Shown in pieces: positions 23,568 through 30,555 of a DNA stretch of 64,000 bases. Source of the stretch: Lentzea albida (lineage in GTDB: Bacteria > Actinomycetota > Actinomycetes > Mycobacteriales > Pseudonocardiaceae); NCBI RefSeq assembly GCF_900111005.1, contig NZ_FOFV01000002.1, forward strand, positions 496,001 through 560,000, written 5' to 3'. Both the position numbers and the translations under genes were made by a program. Each line of letters opens with the position of its first letter. Position 1 is the first letter of the stretch. A model generated the notes under the pieces. The model saw only the letters and a list, made by a program, of their open reading frames with translations. It made no database searches and had not been told where the DNA came from.

Positions 23568-25103
23568 CTACTCCTCGGTCGGGGTCGTGGTGGTGCCGTT
23601 CTTCCTACCGGAGGGGATGGTGTACCAGGCGATGAGGGCGGCGATCACGGTGATCGCGGCGGCGGCGACGGACGTGACCTGCATGGCGGTCGTGAACGCC
23701 TCCCGCGCCGCCTCGACGACACCGGGGCCGGCGGTGTTGACCGCGGTCGCCAGCGAGTCCTGCACGGCGGCGCGAGCGGGACCGGGCAGGTCGGCGGGCA
23801 GGTCCAGCGACGCCCGGTAGACCAGGGTCACCGTCGAGCCGAGCAGCGCGATGCCGAGCGCCCCGCCGAACTCGAAGGCCGTCTCCGAGATGGCCGAGGC
23901 GGCACCGGCGCGTTCGGACGGCACCGCGGAGACCACGGCGTCGGTGGTGAGCGTCATCGCCACGCCGATGCCCAGCCCCAGCGGAAGCAGGGCCGCCGCC
24001 AGCCACAGGACGTGATCGGCGTTCTCGGCGACGGCGACGAGCACCAGGCCCAGCGCGCCGAGCAACAACCCCACCGCCACGGCGCGACCGGTGCCCAGGC
24101 GTGCCACGAGCAGCCCGATCACGGCGACGGCCAGGACGGACGCGACGGTCGTGGGCAGCTCGACCAGTCCGGCGGCCAGCGGGCGCAGGCCGCGCACGAG
24201 CTGCAGGTACTGCGAGAAGAAGAACAACACGCCCATCAACGCGAAGATCGCGACGAAGTTGGCCAGCACCGCCCCGCTGAACGCCTTGTTGGTGAACAGC
24301 TCCACGTCGATCAGCGGCGTCTCCAGCCGGCGCTGACGGCGGACGAACAGCACACCCGCCGTCACCCCCACCACCGCGGCGAGCACCGACTGGAGGTCCA
24401 CGCCGACACCGATGGCGTGCTTGACCGCGTAGACCAGCGGCACGACGGCCGCCATCGACATCGCGGCGGACAGCAGGTCGAACCGGCCGGGTCGCGGGTT
24501 GCGCGACTCCGGCAGCAGGACCGCGCCCGCCACCAGGAACACCAGCACCACCGGCACGTTGATCAGGAACACCGAGCCCCACCAGAAGTGCTCCAGCAGC
24601 AGCCCGCCGACCAGCGGCCCCAGCGCCATCCCCCCGGCCGAGGCCGCCGACCAGATCGCGATCGCCCTGGTGCGTTCACGCTGGTCGGGGAACATGGTGC
24701 GGATGATCGACAGCGTGGACGGCATGATCGTCGCCCCGGCCACACCGAGCAGCAGCCGTGCCGCGATCAGCATCTCCGCGTTCGGTGCGAACGCCGCCAG
24801 CGCCGACGCCGCGCCGAACGCCGCGGTGCCCGCCAGCAGCACGCGCTTGCGCCCGAGCCGGTCGGCGAGCGTGCCCGTGGTCACCAGCAGGCCCGCCAGC
24901 GCCAGCGCGTAGACGTCGCCGATCCACAGGACCTGCGTCGAGCTCGGGGCCAGGTCCGCGGTCAGCGACGGCACGGCCAGGTAGAGCACCGTGCCGTCGA
25001 CGGCCAGCAGCAGCATCGAGCCGACCAGCACCACCAACGCCGCCCACCTGCGCCGATACGGCGTGGACGTCTTCGTCGCCGCGAGGGCCTCACCAGGGGT
25101 CAC
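23568..25103 (-). CDS. MFS drug exporter, DHA2 (14-TM) type
   Basis: 511 residues with many hydrophobic segments, from WAALVVLVGSMLLLAVDGTVLY at the N-terminus to VAAAAITVIAALIAWYTIP at the C-terminus. Motif A-like LADRLGRKRVLLAG and motif C-like LGVAGATIMPSTLSIIRTMFPDQRER are characteristic of QacA/EmrB-type proton-drug antiporters. It starts with GTG at 25103 with no ribosome-binding site, but TACAAT ends seven bases before, so it is probably leaderless. The operator upstream overlaps this -10. The TetR gene follows in the same operon. Confidence 0.9.
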   Translation of the reverse strand: MTPGEALAATKTSTPYRRRWAALVVLVGSMLLLAVDGTVLYLAVPSLTADLAPSSTQVLWIGDVYALALAGLLVTTGTLADRLGRKRVLLAGTAAFGAASALAAFAPNAEMLIAARLLLGVAGATIMPSTLSIIRTMFPDQRERTRAIAIWSAASAGGMALGPLVGGLLLEHFWWGSVFLINVPVVLVFLVAGAVLLPESRNPRPGRFDLLSAAMSMAAVVPLVYAVKHAIGVGVDLQSVLAAVVGVTAGVLFVRRQRRLETPLIDVELFTNKAFSGAVLANFVAIFALMGVLFFFSQYLQLVRGLRPLAAGLVELPTTVASVLAVAVIGLLVARLGTGRAVAVGLLLGALGLVLVAVAENADHVLWLAAALLPLGLGIGVAMTLTTDAVVSAVPSERAGAASAISETAFEFGGALGIALLGSTVTLVYRASLDLPADLPGPARAAVQDSLATAVNTAGPGVVEAAREAFTTAMQVTSVAAAAITVIAALIAWYTIPSGRKNGTTTTPTEE

Positions 25104-25108
25104 GCATT

Positions 25109-25134
25109 TATTGTACCGGCTGGACGGTGTAATA
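25109..25134 (-). promoter_or_regulatory. TetR operator overlapping the -10 of the MFS gene
   Basis: TATTGTACCG-gctgga-CGGTGTAATA is an inverted repeat with 8 of 10 arm positions symmetric. On the minus strand it contains TACAAT, seven bases before the GTG. Repressor binding would block the promoter directly. Confidence 0.6.
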
Positions 25135-25143
25135 CGAGTCGAA

Positions 25144-25791
25144 CTACCCAGCCCCGCCGTCGAGCAGCCAGTTGAAGCGCAGCCTCCACGCCCGTTCCGT
25201 GCTCGCCAGCGCGGCCGCCACGCCCAAGGCGATGTTGAGCCACACCGGCAGGTCGACCGGTGACACGAAGGTGCCGATCTGCGCCGCGATCGGTGCGGGC
25301 TGGGTCAGCTTCTCGAGCAGTTGCATGACCAGGAACGCCAGTGACACGAGGAGCACGGTCGTCGAGACGACGCTGATCCCGCGGCTGAGCGCCGGGTGGA
25401 CGCGGTCCAGGTGCTCCCTGCGGCCCTCTGCCGAGAACCGGTCCGGCCGGAGCCGCCGCTCGGTCCCTCCGGCGGTGACGTAGTGGCACCGCTTGAGCCC
25501 GAAAGCGCTCACCTTCACCTCGATCTTGCCGCCCGGGACGGGGAACGCGGCCGGGAGCCGGGACCGGGCGTGGTGCCTGCCGTCGACGTACAGGTCGGCG
25601 TTGGTGTACCCCTCGGCGTCGATGCGGTTGTGCCGGACGTCGACCGCGTAGACGGCGTCGGTCAGGTCGAGGTAGAACAGCGAGCGGCCGAACAGCTGCC
25701 ACCAGCGGAACCGCGGCAGCGGGTGCCCGTCGCCGGGTTTGACGCGCCGGGCGGCCCGGCGTTTGCGCATCTCCTCGAACACGACGGTCAC
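25144..25791 (-). CDS. Small membrane protein of unknown function
   Basis: 215 residues, not recognised. The N-terminal 140 residues are soluble and basic (MRKRRAARRVK, then FYLDLTDAVYAVDVRH and ADLYVDGRHHARSRLP, with beta-rich character). Two transmembrane segments follow: about 150-172 (ISVVSTTVLLVSLAFLVMQLL) and 190-207 (LPVWLNIALGVAAALAS). The C-terminus RFNWLLDGGAG is short. Its GTG start overlaps the TGA of the secreted peptidase gene, so the two are translationally coupled. Confidence 0.72.
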   Translation of the reverse strand: MTVVFEEMRKRRAARRVKPGDGHPLPRFRWWQLFGRSLFYLDLTDAVYAVDVRHNRIDAEGYTNADLYVDGRHHARSRLPAAFPVPGGKIEVKVSAFGLKRCHYVTAGGTERRLRPDRFSAEGRREHLDRVHPALSRGISVVSTTVLLVSLAFLVMQLLEKLTQPAPIAAQIGTFVSPVDLPVWLNIALGVAAALASTERAWRLRFNWLLDGGAG

Positions 25792-27230
25792 CGGCCCGGT
25801 TCCGCGGCGCAGGCGAGGTCCTGGGCCGGGCGTTGCCCGGTGGTCAGGAACTTCGTCGCCGCGTCCTCGGCGCACTGGTTGCCGCCCCACGGGTAGAGGC
25901 CGTGGCCGCCCGCGTCGGCGGTCACCAGGGTGGCCCGCTTCCCGAGCGCCCGCCGCAGGTCCTGGGCACCGGACAACGGCGTGCCCGGGTCGCGTTCGTT
26001 CTGCAGCAGCAGCACGTTCGACGGACCGCGGTCCCCGATGCGCACCGGCGGCTCGGTGCGCCGGTCCGGCCAGAACGCGCACGGGCCGATGTTGGCCGTG
26101 ACCGCGCCGAGCATCGGGTACTTCACCCGGTCGGCGGCGACCGCGCGCTGGTAGTCGCGGACCGAGTCCGGCCACCGCGAGTCACCGCAGATCACGTGCA
26201 GGCGGGCCGACATGGAGTTGTCGCGGTCAATCGCCGGAAGCAGGGGCACGGGCTGGTTCGTGTCGATCGCCCGCCAGGTCTTGGCCAGCGCGGGCAGGGC
26301 GGCGTCGCTGTAGAGGTACTCGAAGGTGATCCCGCGGAAGGTCAGACCGTCCACGCCCTGGACCGGCTGGGCGTCGAGCCGCTTCGCCAGGTCGAAGTAC
26401 TTGGCGGTCACCTGGTCCGGGGTCGTGCCCAGGCCGTGCTCGGGGTGCGCCGCGGCGTAGGCGGCGAAGTCCGGGAACCGGTCCTCGAGCCCCTGGGCGA
26501 ACCTGCGCATGGCCGTGACGTCGTACCCGCCAGGCCCCAGGTTGCTGTCGAGCACGATCCGATCGCCGCGGTCGGGGAACATCGTCGCGTACACGGCGCC
26601 GAGGTAGGTGCCGTAGGAGGCGCCCAGGAAGGAGATCTTTCTCTCCCCCAGGGCCTTCCGGATCAGGTCCATGTCGCGGGCGGTGTTCGCGGTGGTGGTG
26701 TGCGGCAGCATCTTCGCCGTCGGCGAGGTGGCGCACTGCTCGGCGATGGAACGCGCGTAGCCGGCTTCGCGGACGACGTCGGCCGAGGTGTGCGCGTAGG
26801 ACGCGAAAGCACCTCGTGCCTGCTGCTGCGGGGTCAGTTCGCAGGTCACCGGTGTGCTGCGTCCGACGCCGCGCGGGTCGAACCCGATGACGTCGTAGGA
26901 GTCCAGCACCTCTCGGGGCAGGCCGGAACCGGCGAGCAGAGCGGGATACCCGAGTCCTCCACCGCCGGGGCCGCCGGGGTTCGTCAGCAGCACACCGCGT
27001 CGCTGGGCCGGGTTCTCGGCGGCCAGCCGGGAGATCGCGATCTCGATCCGCTCGCCGCCGGGATCGCGGTGGTCGAGCGGCACTTCGAGGGTCGAGCACT
27101 CGAGCCGCGGTGCGGCGACCCCCTCGGGGCAGGGTCCCCACGCCAGGGTCCGCGCCGCCGCGGAGCCGGCGGGAACGGCGGTGGTCAGCAGGGCGGTCAC
27201 GACGAGGGCGACCGGCAAGGTCCTGCGCAT
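25788..27230 (-). CDS. Secreted alpha/beta-hydrolase peptidase (tripeptidyl aminopeptidase family)
   Basis: 480 residues. The signal peptide is MRRTLPVALVVTALLTTAVPAGSAAA. The alpha/beta-hydrolase core has an oxyanion loop LLTNPGGPGGGG, FDPRGVGRS, nucleophile elbow GASYG (S205), Asp in NERDPGTP and His in GGHGLYPWGG, exactly the layout of Streptomyces Tap/SlpD-type exported aminopeptidases with the C-terminal TAP-like domain. It probably trims tripeptides or peptides outside the cell. ATG 27230 lies eight bases after GGAGG. It overlaps the downstream membrane-protein gene by four bases and is divergent from the histidine kinase. Confidence 0.88.
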   Translation of the reverse strand: MRRTLPVALVVTALLTTAVPAGSAAARTLAWGPCPEGVAAPRLECSTLEVPLDHRDPGGERIEIAISRLAAENPAQRRGVLLTNPGGPGGGGLGYPALLAGSGLPREVLDSYDVIGFDPRGVGRSTPVTCELTPQQQARGAFASYAHTSADVVREAGYARSIAEQCATSPTAKMLPHTTTANTARDMDLIRKALGERKISFLGASYGTYLGAVYATMFPDRGDRIVLDSNLGPGGYDVTAMRRFAQGLEDRFPDFAAYAAAHPEHGLGTTPDQVTAKYFDLAKRLDAQPVQGVDGLTFRGITFEYLYSDAALPALAKTWRAIDTNQPVPLLPAIDRDNSMSARLHVICGDSRWPDSVRDYQRAVAADRVKYPMLGAVTANIGPCAFWPDRRTEPPVRIGDRGPSNVLLLQNERDPGTPLSGAQDLRRALGKRATLVTADAGGHGLYPWGGNQCAEDAATKFLTTGQRPAQDLACAAEPGR

Positions 27231-27333
27231 CGTGTTGTCCTCCAGTCGAAGCGTGCGGGTACGTGCCCGGCTGGAACCCACTCTGTCCACTCCGCACCGC
27301 GACCACATCGGTCCCGCGGCTCGACCGCAGTGG

Positions 27334-27388
27334 CCCCAGGTCGAGTGCGCCGGTACGACCCAGGTCGGGGAGTGGACTGGACCTGGGG
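27334..27388. promoter_or_regulatory. Three CCCAGGTC elements upstream of the two-component system
   Basis: CCCCAGGTC (27334-27342), CCCAGGTC (27359-27366) and its inverse GACCTGGGG (27380-27388) cluster in the 196-base gap between divergent genes. They could be binding sites of the response regulator encoded downstream. This is inferred from repetition and position only. Confidence 0.4.
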
Positions 27389-27426
27389 CTCCTGCGACGC
27401 CCCCGGCCCTTCGCGACAATGACCGG

Positions 27427-28596
27427 GTGAGAACGGATCCTGCGAGGTGGTGGGGGCACGCGTGGCGGCTGGTGGTGGCCGCGCTGCTGGGAGTCCCCTT
27501 CTGGTTCGCCACCGCGGTGCTCGTACCGCCGGGGTGCGCCGCGGACACGTGTTCCTGGCTGGTCACCGGTGATCCGCTGGTCGCGCTCGCCTGTCTGGTC
27601 CTGCTGCTGTGGCGGCAACGCTTCCCGCTCGCGGTGGCCCTGGTGGTCACGGTCGCTTCCAGCGCGTCGACGCTGGCCGCCGGCGCGGCGCTGCTCGCCC
27701 TGTGCTCGCTCTCGACCCGGCGCCGCCCGGTCGAGATCGGTGTGGTCGTACTCGCCTTCATGACCGCCTCGCAGGTGCTCGGGCGCATCTACCCGATCGA
27801 CGTCGCACCGGTCTCGATGTGGCTCGAGCTCACCTTTCCCCTGCTGTGCGCGGGGACCGCGGTGGCCATCGGCGTGGCCGTCGGGGCCGGGCGGGCCGAA
27901 GCGCGTTCCCTGCTGGAACGAGCCGAAAGCGCGGAACGGGAACAGCACGCGCGAGCCGCGCAGGCCCGCGCCCAGGAGCGGAACCGGATCGCCCGGGAGA
28001 TGCACGACGTGCTGGCACACCGGATCTCCCTGGTGGCCATGCAGGCCGGCGTGCTGGACCACCGCGCCGACCTGACGGCCGAGGACACCCGCCTGCTGGT
28101 CCGCGGGATCGCCGACGGCTCCCAGCTCGCACTGCAGGAACTGCGCGACGTGCTCGGTGTGCTCCACGGCGATCCGGAGCGCCCGGAACCACCCCAGCCC
28201 TCGCTCGACCGCCTGCCCGGCCTGATCGCCGACTCCCGCGCCTCCGGGCTCGAGGTCACGCTGGTGAACGACGTGACCGGCGAACCACCCGAGCTCATCG
28301 GGCGAACCGGCTACCGCGTCGTCCAAGAAGGACTGACCAACGCCGCCAAACACTCCCCCGGCGCCGAGGTGCGGGTCACCCTGGAGGGAACGGCCGGCGA
28401 CGAACTGCGCGTGAGCGTCCGCAACTCACCCGCCACCGAGACCGGGCCCCGGCCGCCGTCCTCCGGATTCGGGCTGCCGGGACTCACCGAACGCGTCACC
28501 CTCGCCGGAGGAACGCTGGACCACCACCCGGCGCCCGGCGGCGGCTACCTGCTCGCCGCGCGGCTACCCTGGCCGCACCGGACGGGAAGAGGTTGA
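27427..28596 (+). CDS. Membrane sensor histidine kinase (HisKA_3 / NarL-type partner)
   Basis: 389 residues. The N-terminus has about five transmembrane segments between residues 14 and 153 and no large extracellular domain. A coiled-coil-like stretch (ERAESAEREQHARAAQARAQ) leads into the phosphoacceptor helix ERNRIAREMHDVLAHR (His193). The ATPase domain follows, with a recognisable GYRVVQEGLTNAAKHS N-box and FGLPGLTERV G-box. Such kinases phosphorylate LuxR-type regulators, and the partner starts at the next base after this stop. The start is GTG 27427. Likely a cell-envelope or drug stress sensor; the signal is unknown. Confidence 0.9.
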   Translation: MRTDPARWWGHAWRLVVAALLGVPFWFATAVLVPPGCAADTCSWLVTGDPLVALACLVLLLWRQRFPLAVALVVTVASSASTLAAGAALLALCSLSTRRRPVEIGVVVLAFMTASQVLGRIYPIDVAPVSMWLELTFPLLCAGTAVAIGVAVGAGRAEARSLLERAESAEREQHARAAQARAQERNRIAREMHDVLAHRISLVAMQAGVLDHRADLTAEDTRLLVRGIADGSQLALQELRDVLGVLHGDPERPEPPQPSLDRLPGLIADSRASGLEVTLVNDVTGEPPELIGRTGYRVVQEGLTNAAKHSPGAEVRVTLEGTAGDELRVSVRNSPATETGPRPPSSGFGLPGLTERVTLAGGTLDHHPAPGGGYLLAARLPWPHRTGRG

Positions 28597-29271
28597 GTGG
28601 ACGAGCGCGAACCGACGCGGGTGGTCGTCGTCGACGACGACCAGCTGGTGCGGATGGCACTGCGGCTGCTCCTCGACGGTGAGCCGGACCTGACCGTGGT
28701 CGCGGAGGCCGCCGACGGCGAGTCCGCGCTCGCCGCGGTCGACCAGCAACGCCCGGACGTGGTGCTGATGGACGTGCGCATGCCCGGCCGCGACGGCATC
28801 AGCGCCACCAGGGAACTGCTCGCGCGCCCGTCACCGCCCAAGGTGCTGATGCTGACCACCTTCGACTCCGACGACCTGGTGCTCGGCGCCCTGGAAGCCG
28901 GAGCACTCGGCTTCGTCTTCAAGGACACCCCACCCGCGCGCATCGTGGACGCGGTGCGCACGGTCGCCGAGGGCGACCCGGTGCTGTCCCCTGCCGCCAC
29001 GGCACGGGTGATCGCCGCCGCCACCGGGCCGCGGTCCTCCGCCTCGCGCCGCGGGAGCCGTGACGCCGCGCGGGCGAAACTGTCCACATTGACCGAACGC
29101 GAGCTCGACACCGCGCGTGCCATCGCGGACGGGCTGAGCAACCCGGAGATCGCCGAACGGCTGCACATCAGCGTCGCGACGGTGAAGGCGCACACCGGCA
29201 GCCTGTTCGCCAAGCTGGCGGTGGAGAACCGGGTGCAGATCGCGCTCGTGGTCCGCGACGCGGAGGACTGA
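28597..29271 (+). CDS. LuxR/NarL-type response regulator
   Basis: 224 residues. Receiver domain with DDD at 13-15, phosphoacceptor Asp59 in VVLMDVRMPG, a conserved Thr in MLTTFDSDD and Lys in FKDTPP. The C-terminal LuxR helix-turn-helix is LTERELDTARAIADGLSNPE followed by IAERLHISVATVKAH. GTG 28597 follows the kinase stop without a gap, after GGGAAGAGG. Its last 22 bases begin a 39-bp sequence repeated at 29592, beyond a decayed HIT gene. Confidence 0.93.
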   Translation: MDEREPTRVVVVDDDQLVRMALRLLLDGEPDLTVVAEAADGESALAAVDQQRPDVVLMDVRMPGRDGISATRELLARPSPPKVLMLTTFDSDDLVLGALEAGALGFVFKDTPPARIVDAVRTVAEGDPVLSPAATARVIAAATGPRSSASRRGSRDAARAKLSTLTERELDTARAIADGLSNPEIAERLHISVATVKAHTGSLFAKLAVENRVQIALVVRDAED

Positions 29272-29288
29272 GGCCTCGGCGGTCCCGC
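29250..29288. repeat. 39-bp direct repeat, copy 1 (3' end of the response-regulator gene)
   Basis: A 39-base sequence beginning GGTCCGCGACGCGGAGGACT, running through the gene's TGA stop and ending GGCGGTCCCGC, occurs identically at 29592-29630. This copy supplies the true 3' end of the regulator gene. Confidence 0.9.
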
Positions 29289-29362
29289 GTGCCGGGCGCG
29301 GGGGATGTCGAGGTGGCCTCGTGCCGGATCGAAGACGGCGGTCTGCAGCTGGTCGTCCGGCA

Positions 29363-29566
29363 CACCAGGCGGTAGGGCGCGAGGTGCCAGTGGACGTGCC
29401 GGTTGGCTTGCCGGCTGCCGAGGGACAGGACGTAGAGGCGTTCAGCGGGAACCAGGTCGGTGAGTGCACGGCCGGCGCGGTGCACCACCGCTGGTTCGCA
29501 GACGAAGCAGGCACGACGAGCGAGGGCGAGGTAGGCGTCGGGCTGCCAGGGCGTGCGTGTGGTCAC
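29363..29566 (-). pseudogene. HIT-family protein remnant
   Basis: About 68 codons on the minus strand. ARRACFVCEPAVVHRAGR resembles the CxxC segment, and LYVLSLGSRQANRHVHWHLAP carries the histidine-triad motif HVHWH. An intact HIT protein has 120-150 residues. The segment between the Cys region and the triad is missing, and after the triad the frame loses similarity. With the flanking direct repeats this looks like a decayed or imported fragment. Nothing else coding is apparent in the 392-base gap 29272-29663. Confidence 0.5.
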
Positions 29567-29591
29567 CGGTCTCGCCTACCAGATCTGCAGC

Positions 29592-29630
29592 GGTCCGCGA
29601 CGCGGAGGACTGAGGCCTCGGCGGTCCCGC
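29592..29630. repeat. 39-bp direct repeat, copy 2
   Basis: Exact duplicate of 29250-29288, lying 303 bases beyond it. The duplicated piece includes the last codons and stop of the response regulator. The pair brackets the HIT remnant, as expected if the intervening DNA was inserted by duplication of the target or by homologous recombination. Confidence 0.9.
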
Positions 29631-29663
29631 TCCTCAGGCCGTAGCCACGCGCGGCCTACCTGC

Positions 29664-29822
29664 TCATTCCGGGCGCGAGGCCTCGGCCAGCCGTGCGTGC
29701 AACCGCTCCCTGATCTCGTCCGGCGTGTAGGCCGCGCGGCGGCGCTGGTTGCGGGCGGCGACCACGCCGCTCGCCGCGACACCCGCGAAAGCGGCGATGC
29801 CGAGCAGCTTCCAGAGCTTCAT
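29664..29822 (-). CDS. Small single-pass membrane protein
   Basis: 52 residues: MKLWKLLGIAAFAGVAASGV, a short membrane helix at about 4-24, then a basic cytoplasmic tail with RNQRRRAAYTPDEIRERLHARL. Short proteins of this shape are common in actinomycetes and of unknown role. Longer in-frame starts (29827, 29843) would add up to seven residues; the one at 29843 overlaps the start codon of the divergent NlpC/P60-like gene. Confidence 0.6.
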   Translation of the reverse strand: MKLWKLLGIAAFAGVAASGVVAARNQRRRAAYTPDEIRERLHARLAEASRPE

Positions 29823-29841
29823 GCGCATAGGGTACGGGGCC

Positions 29842-30456
29842 ATGCCGACCTCCCTGGACCAAGCCGTCGAGATGACCCGCACCGGTGACGTGTGGGTGTT
29901 CCGCGGGCGCAGCCCCGCCGACCGGGCGATCCAGGCCATGACGAACAGTCCCGTCAACCACGTCGGCATGGCGATCGTCATCGACGACCTGCCGCCGCTG
30001 ATGTGGCACGCCGAGCTCGGCAAGTCCCTCAAGGACATGTGGAGCGGCACGCACCAGCGCGGTGCGCAGTTGCACGACCTGCGCGACGCCGTGGTGACGT
30101 GGCACGACAAGTACGGGCAGCGGGCGTGGTTGCGGCAGCTCGACTTCGAGGTGACGCGCGAGATGGAGGACGCGGCGCTGCGCACGGTGGCGCGGCTCGA
30201 CGGCACTCCGTTCCCCTCGACGGCCAAGCTCGCCTCGCGGTGGATCCGCGGCCGGGTTCCGGTGGGCGGCAGGTCCGACGCGACGATCGAGAGCGCGTTC
30301 TGCGCGGAGATCGTGGCCGTCACGTACGAGGAGATGGGGCTGCTGCCGAAGCGCCGGCCCAACTGGTACGACCCGGGCCGCTTCTGGAGCGGTGACGACC
30401 TGGACCTGCTCGGTGGCGCGAAGCTCGGCAAGGAGATCGAGATCGTCGTCATGTGA
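29842..30456 (+). CDS. Permuted NlpC/P60-like (YiiX-type) papain-fold protein
   Basis: 204 residues. NSPVNHVGMAIVID near 35-47 holds a conserved His, and SAFCAEIVAVTYEEMGLL near 153-170 holds the Cys. The His-before-Cys order defines circularly permuted NlpC/P60 hydrolases such as YiiX and YaeF, which act on peptide, lipid or acyl amide bonds. There is no signal peptide. ATG 29842 is chosen because the His domain begins soon after it. It is divergent from the 52-residue membrane protein with almost no spacer. The substrate cannot be told. Confidence 0.72.
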   Translation: MPTSLDQAVEMTRTGDVWVFRGRSPADRAIQAMTNSPVNHVGMAIVIDDLPPLMWHAELGKSLKDMWSGTHQRGAQLHDLRDAVVTWHDKYGQRAWLRQLDFEVTREMEDAALRTVARLDGTPFPSTAKLASRWIRGRVPVGGRSDATIESAFCAEIVAVTYEEMGLLPKRRPNWYDPGRFWSGDDLDLLGGAKLGKEIEIVVM

Positions 30457-30476
30457 AAAGCCTGTCCGCAAGAGGA

Positions 30477-30524
30477 CTGATAACTATCAGCCACTTGACC
30501 GGGTGTGGACCGCCTCCACACGAT
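30477..30524 (+). promoter_or_regulatory. Palindrome and promoter of the GH97 operon
   Basis: CTGATA-AC-TATCAG (30477-30490) is a perfect 6-bp inverted repeat placed four bases before TTGACC (30495-30500), which with an 18-base spacer and CACGAT forms a plausible promoter. An operator just upstream of -35 suggests an activator or repressor site. Confidence 0.45.
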
Positions 30525-30555
30525 GGGAGCGGTCTCACCCCGGGAGCTGACAACG

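Noticed and set aside
22920-25175. Plus-strand open frame of about 750 codons
   Set aside because: It is antisense to the TetR and MFS genes, which have full family motifs; the translation is a Gly/Arg/His-rich shadow.
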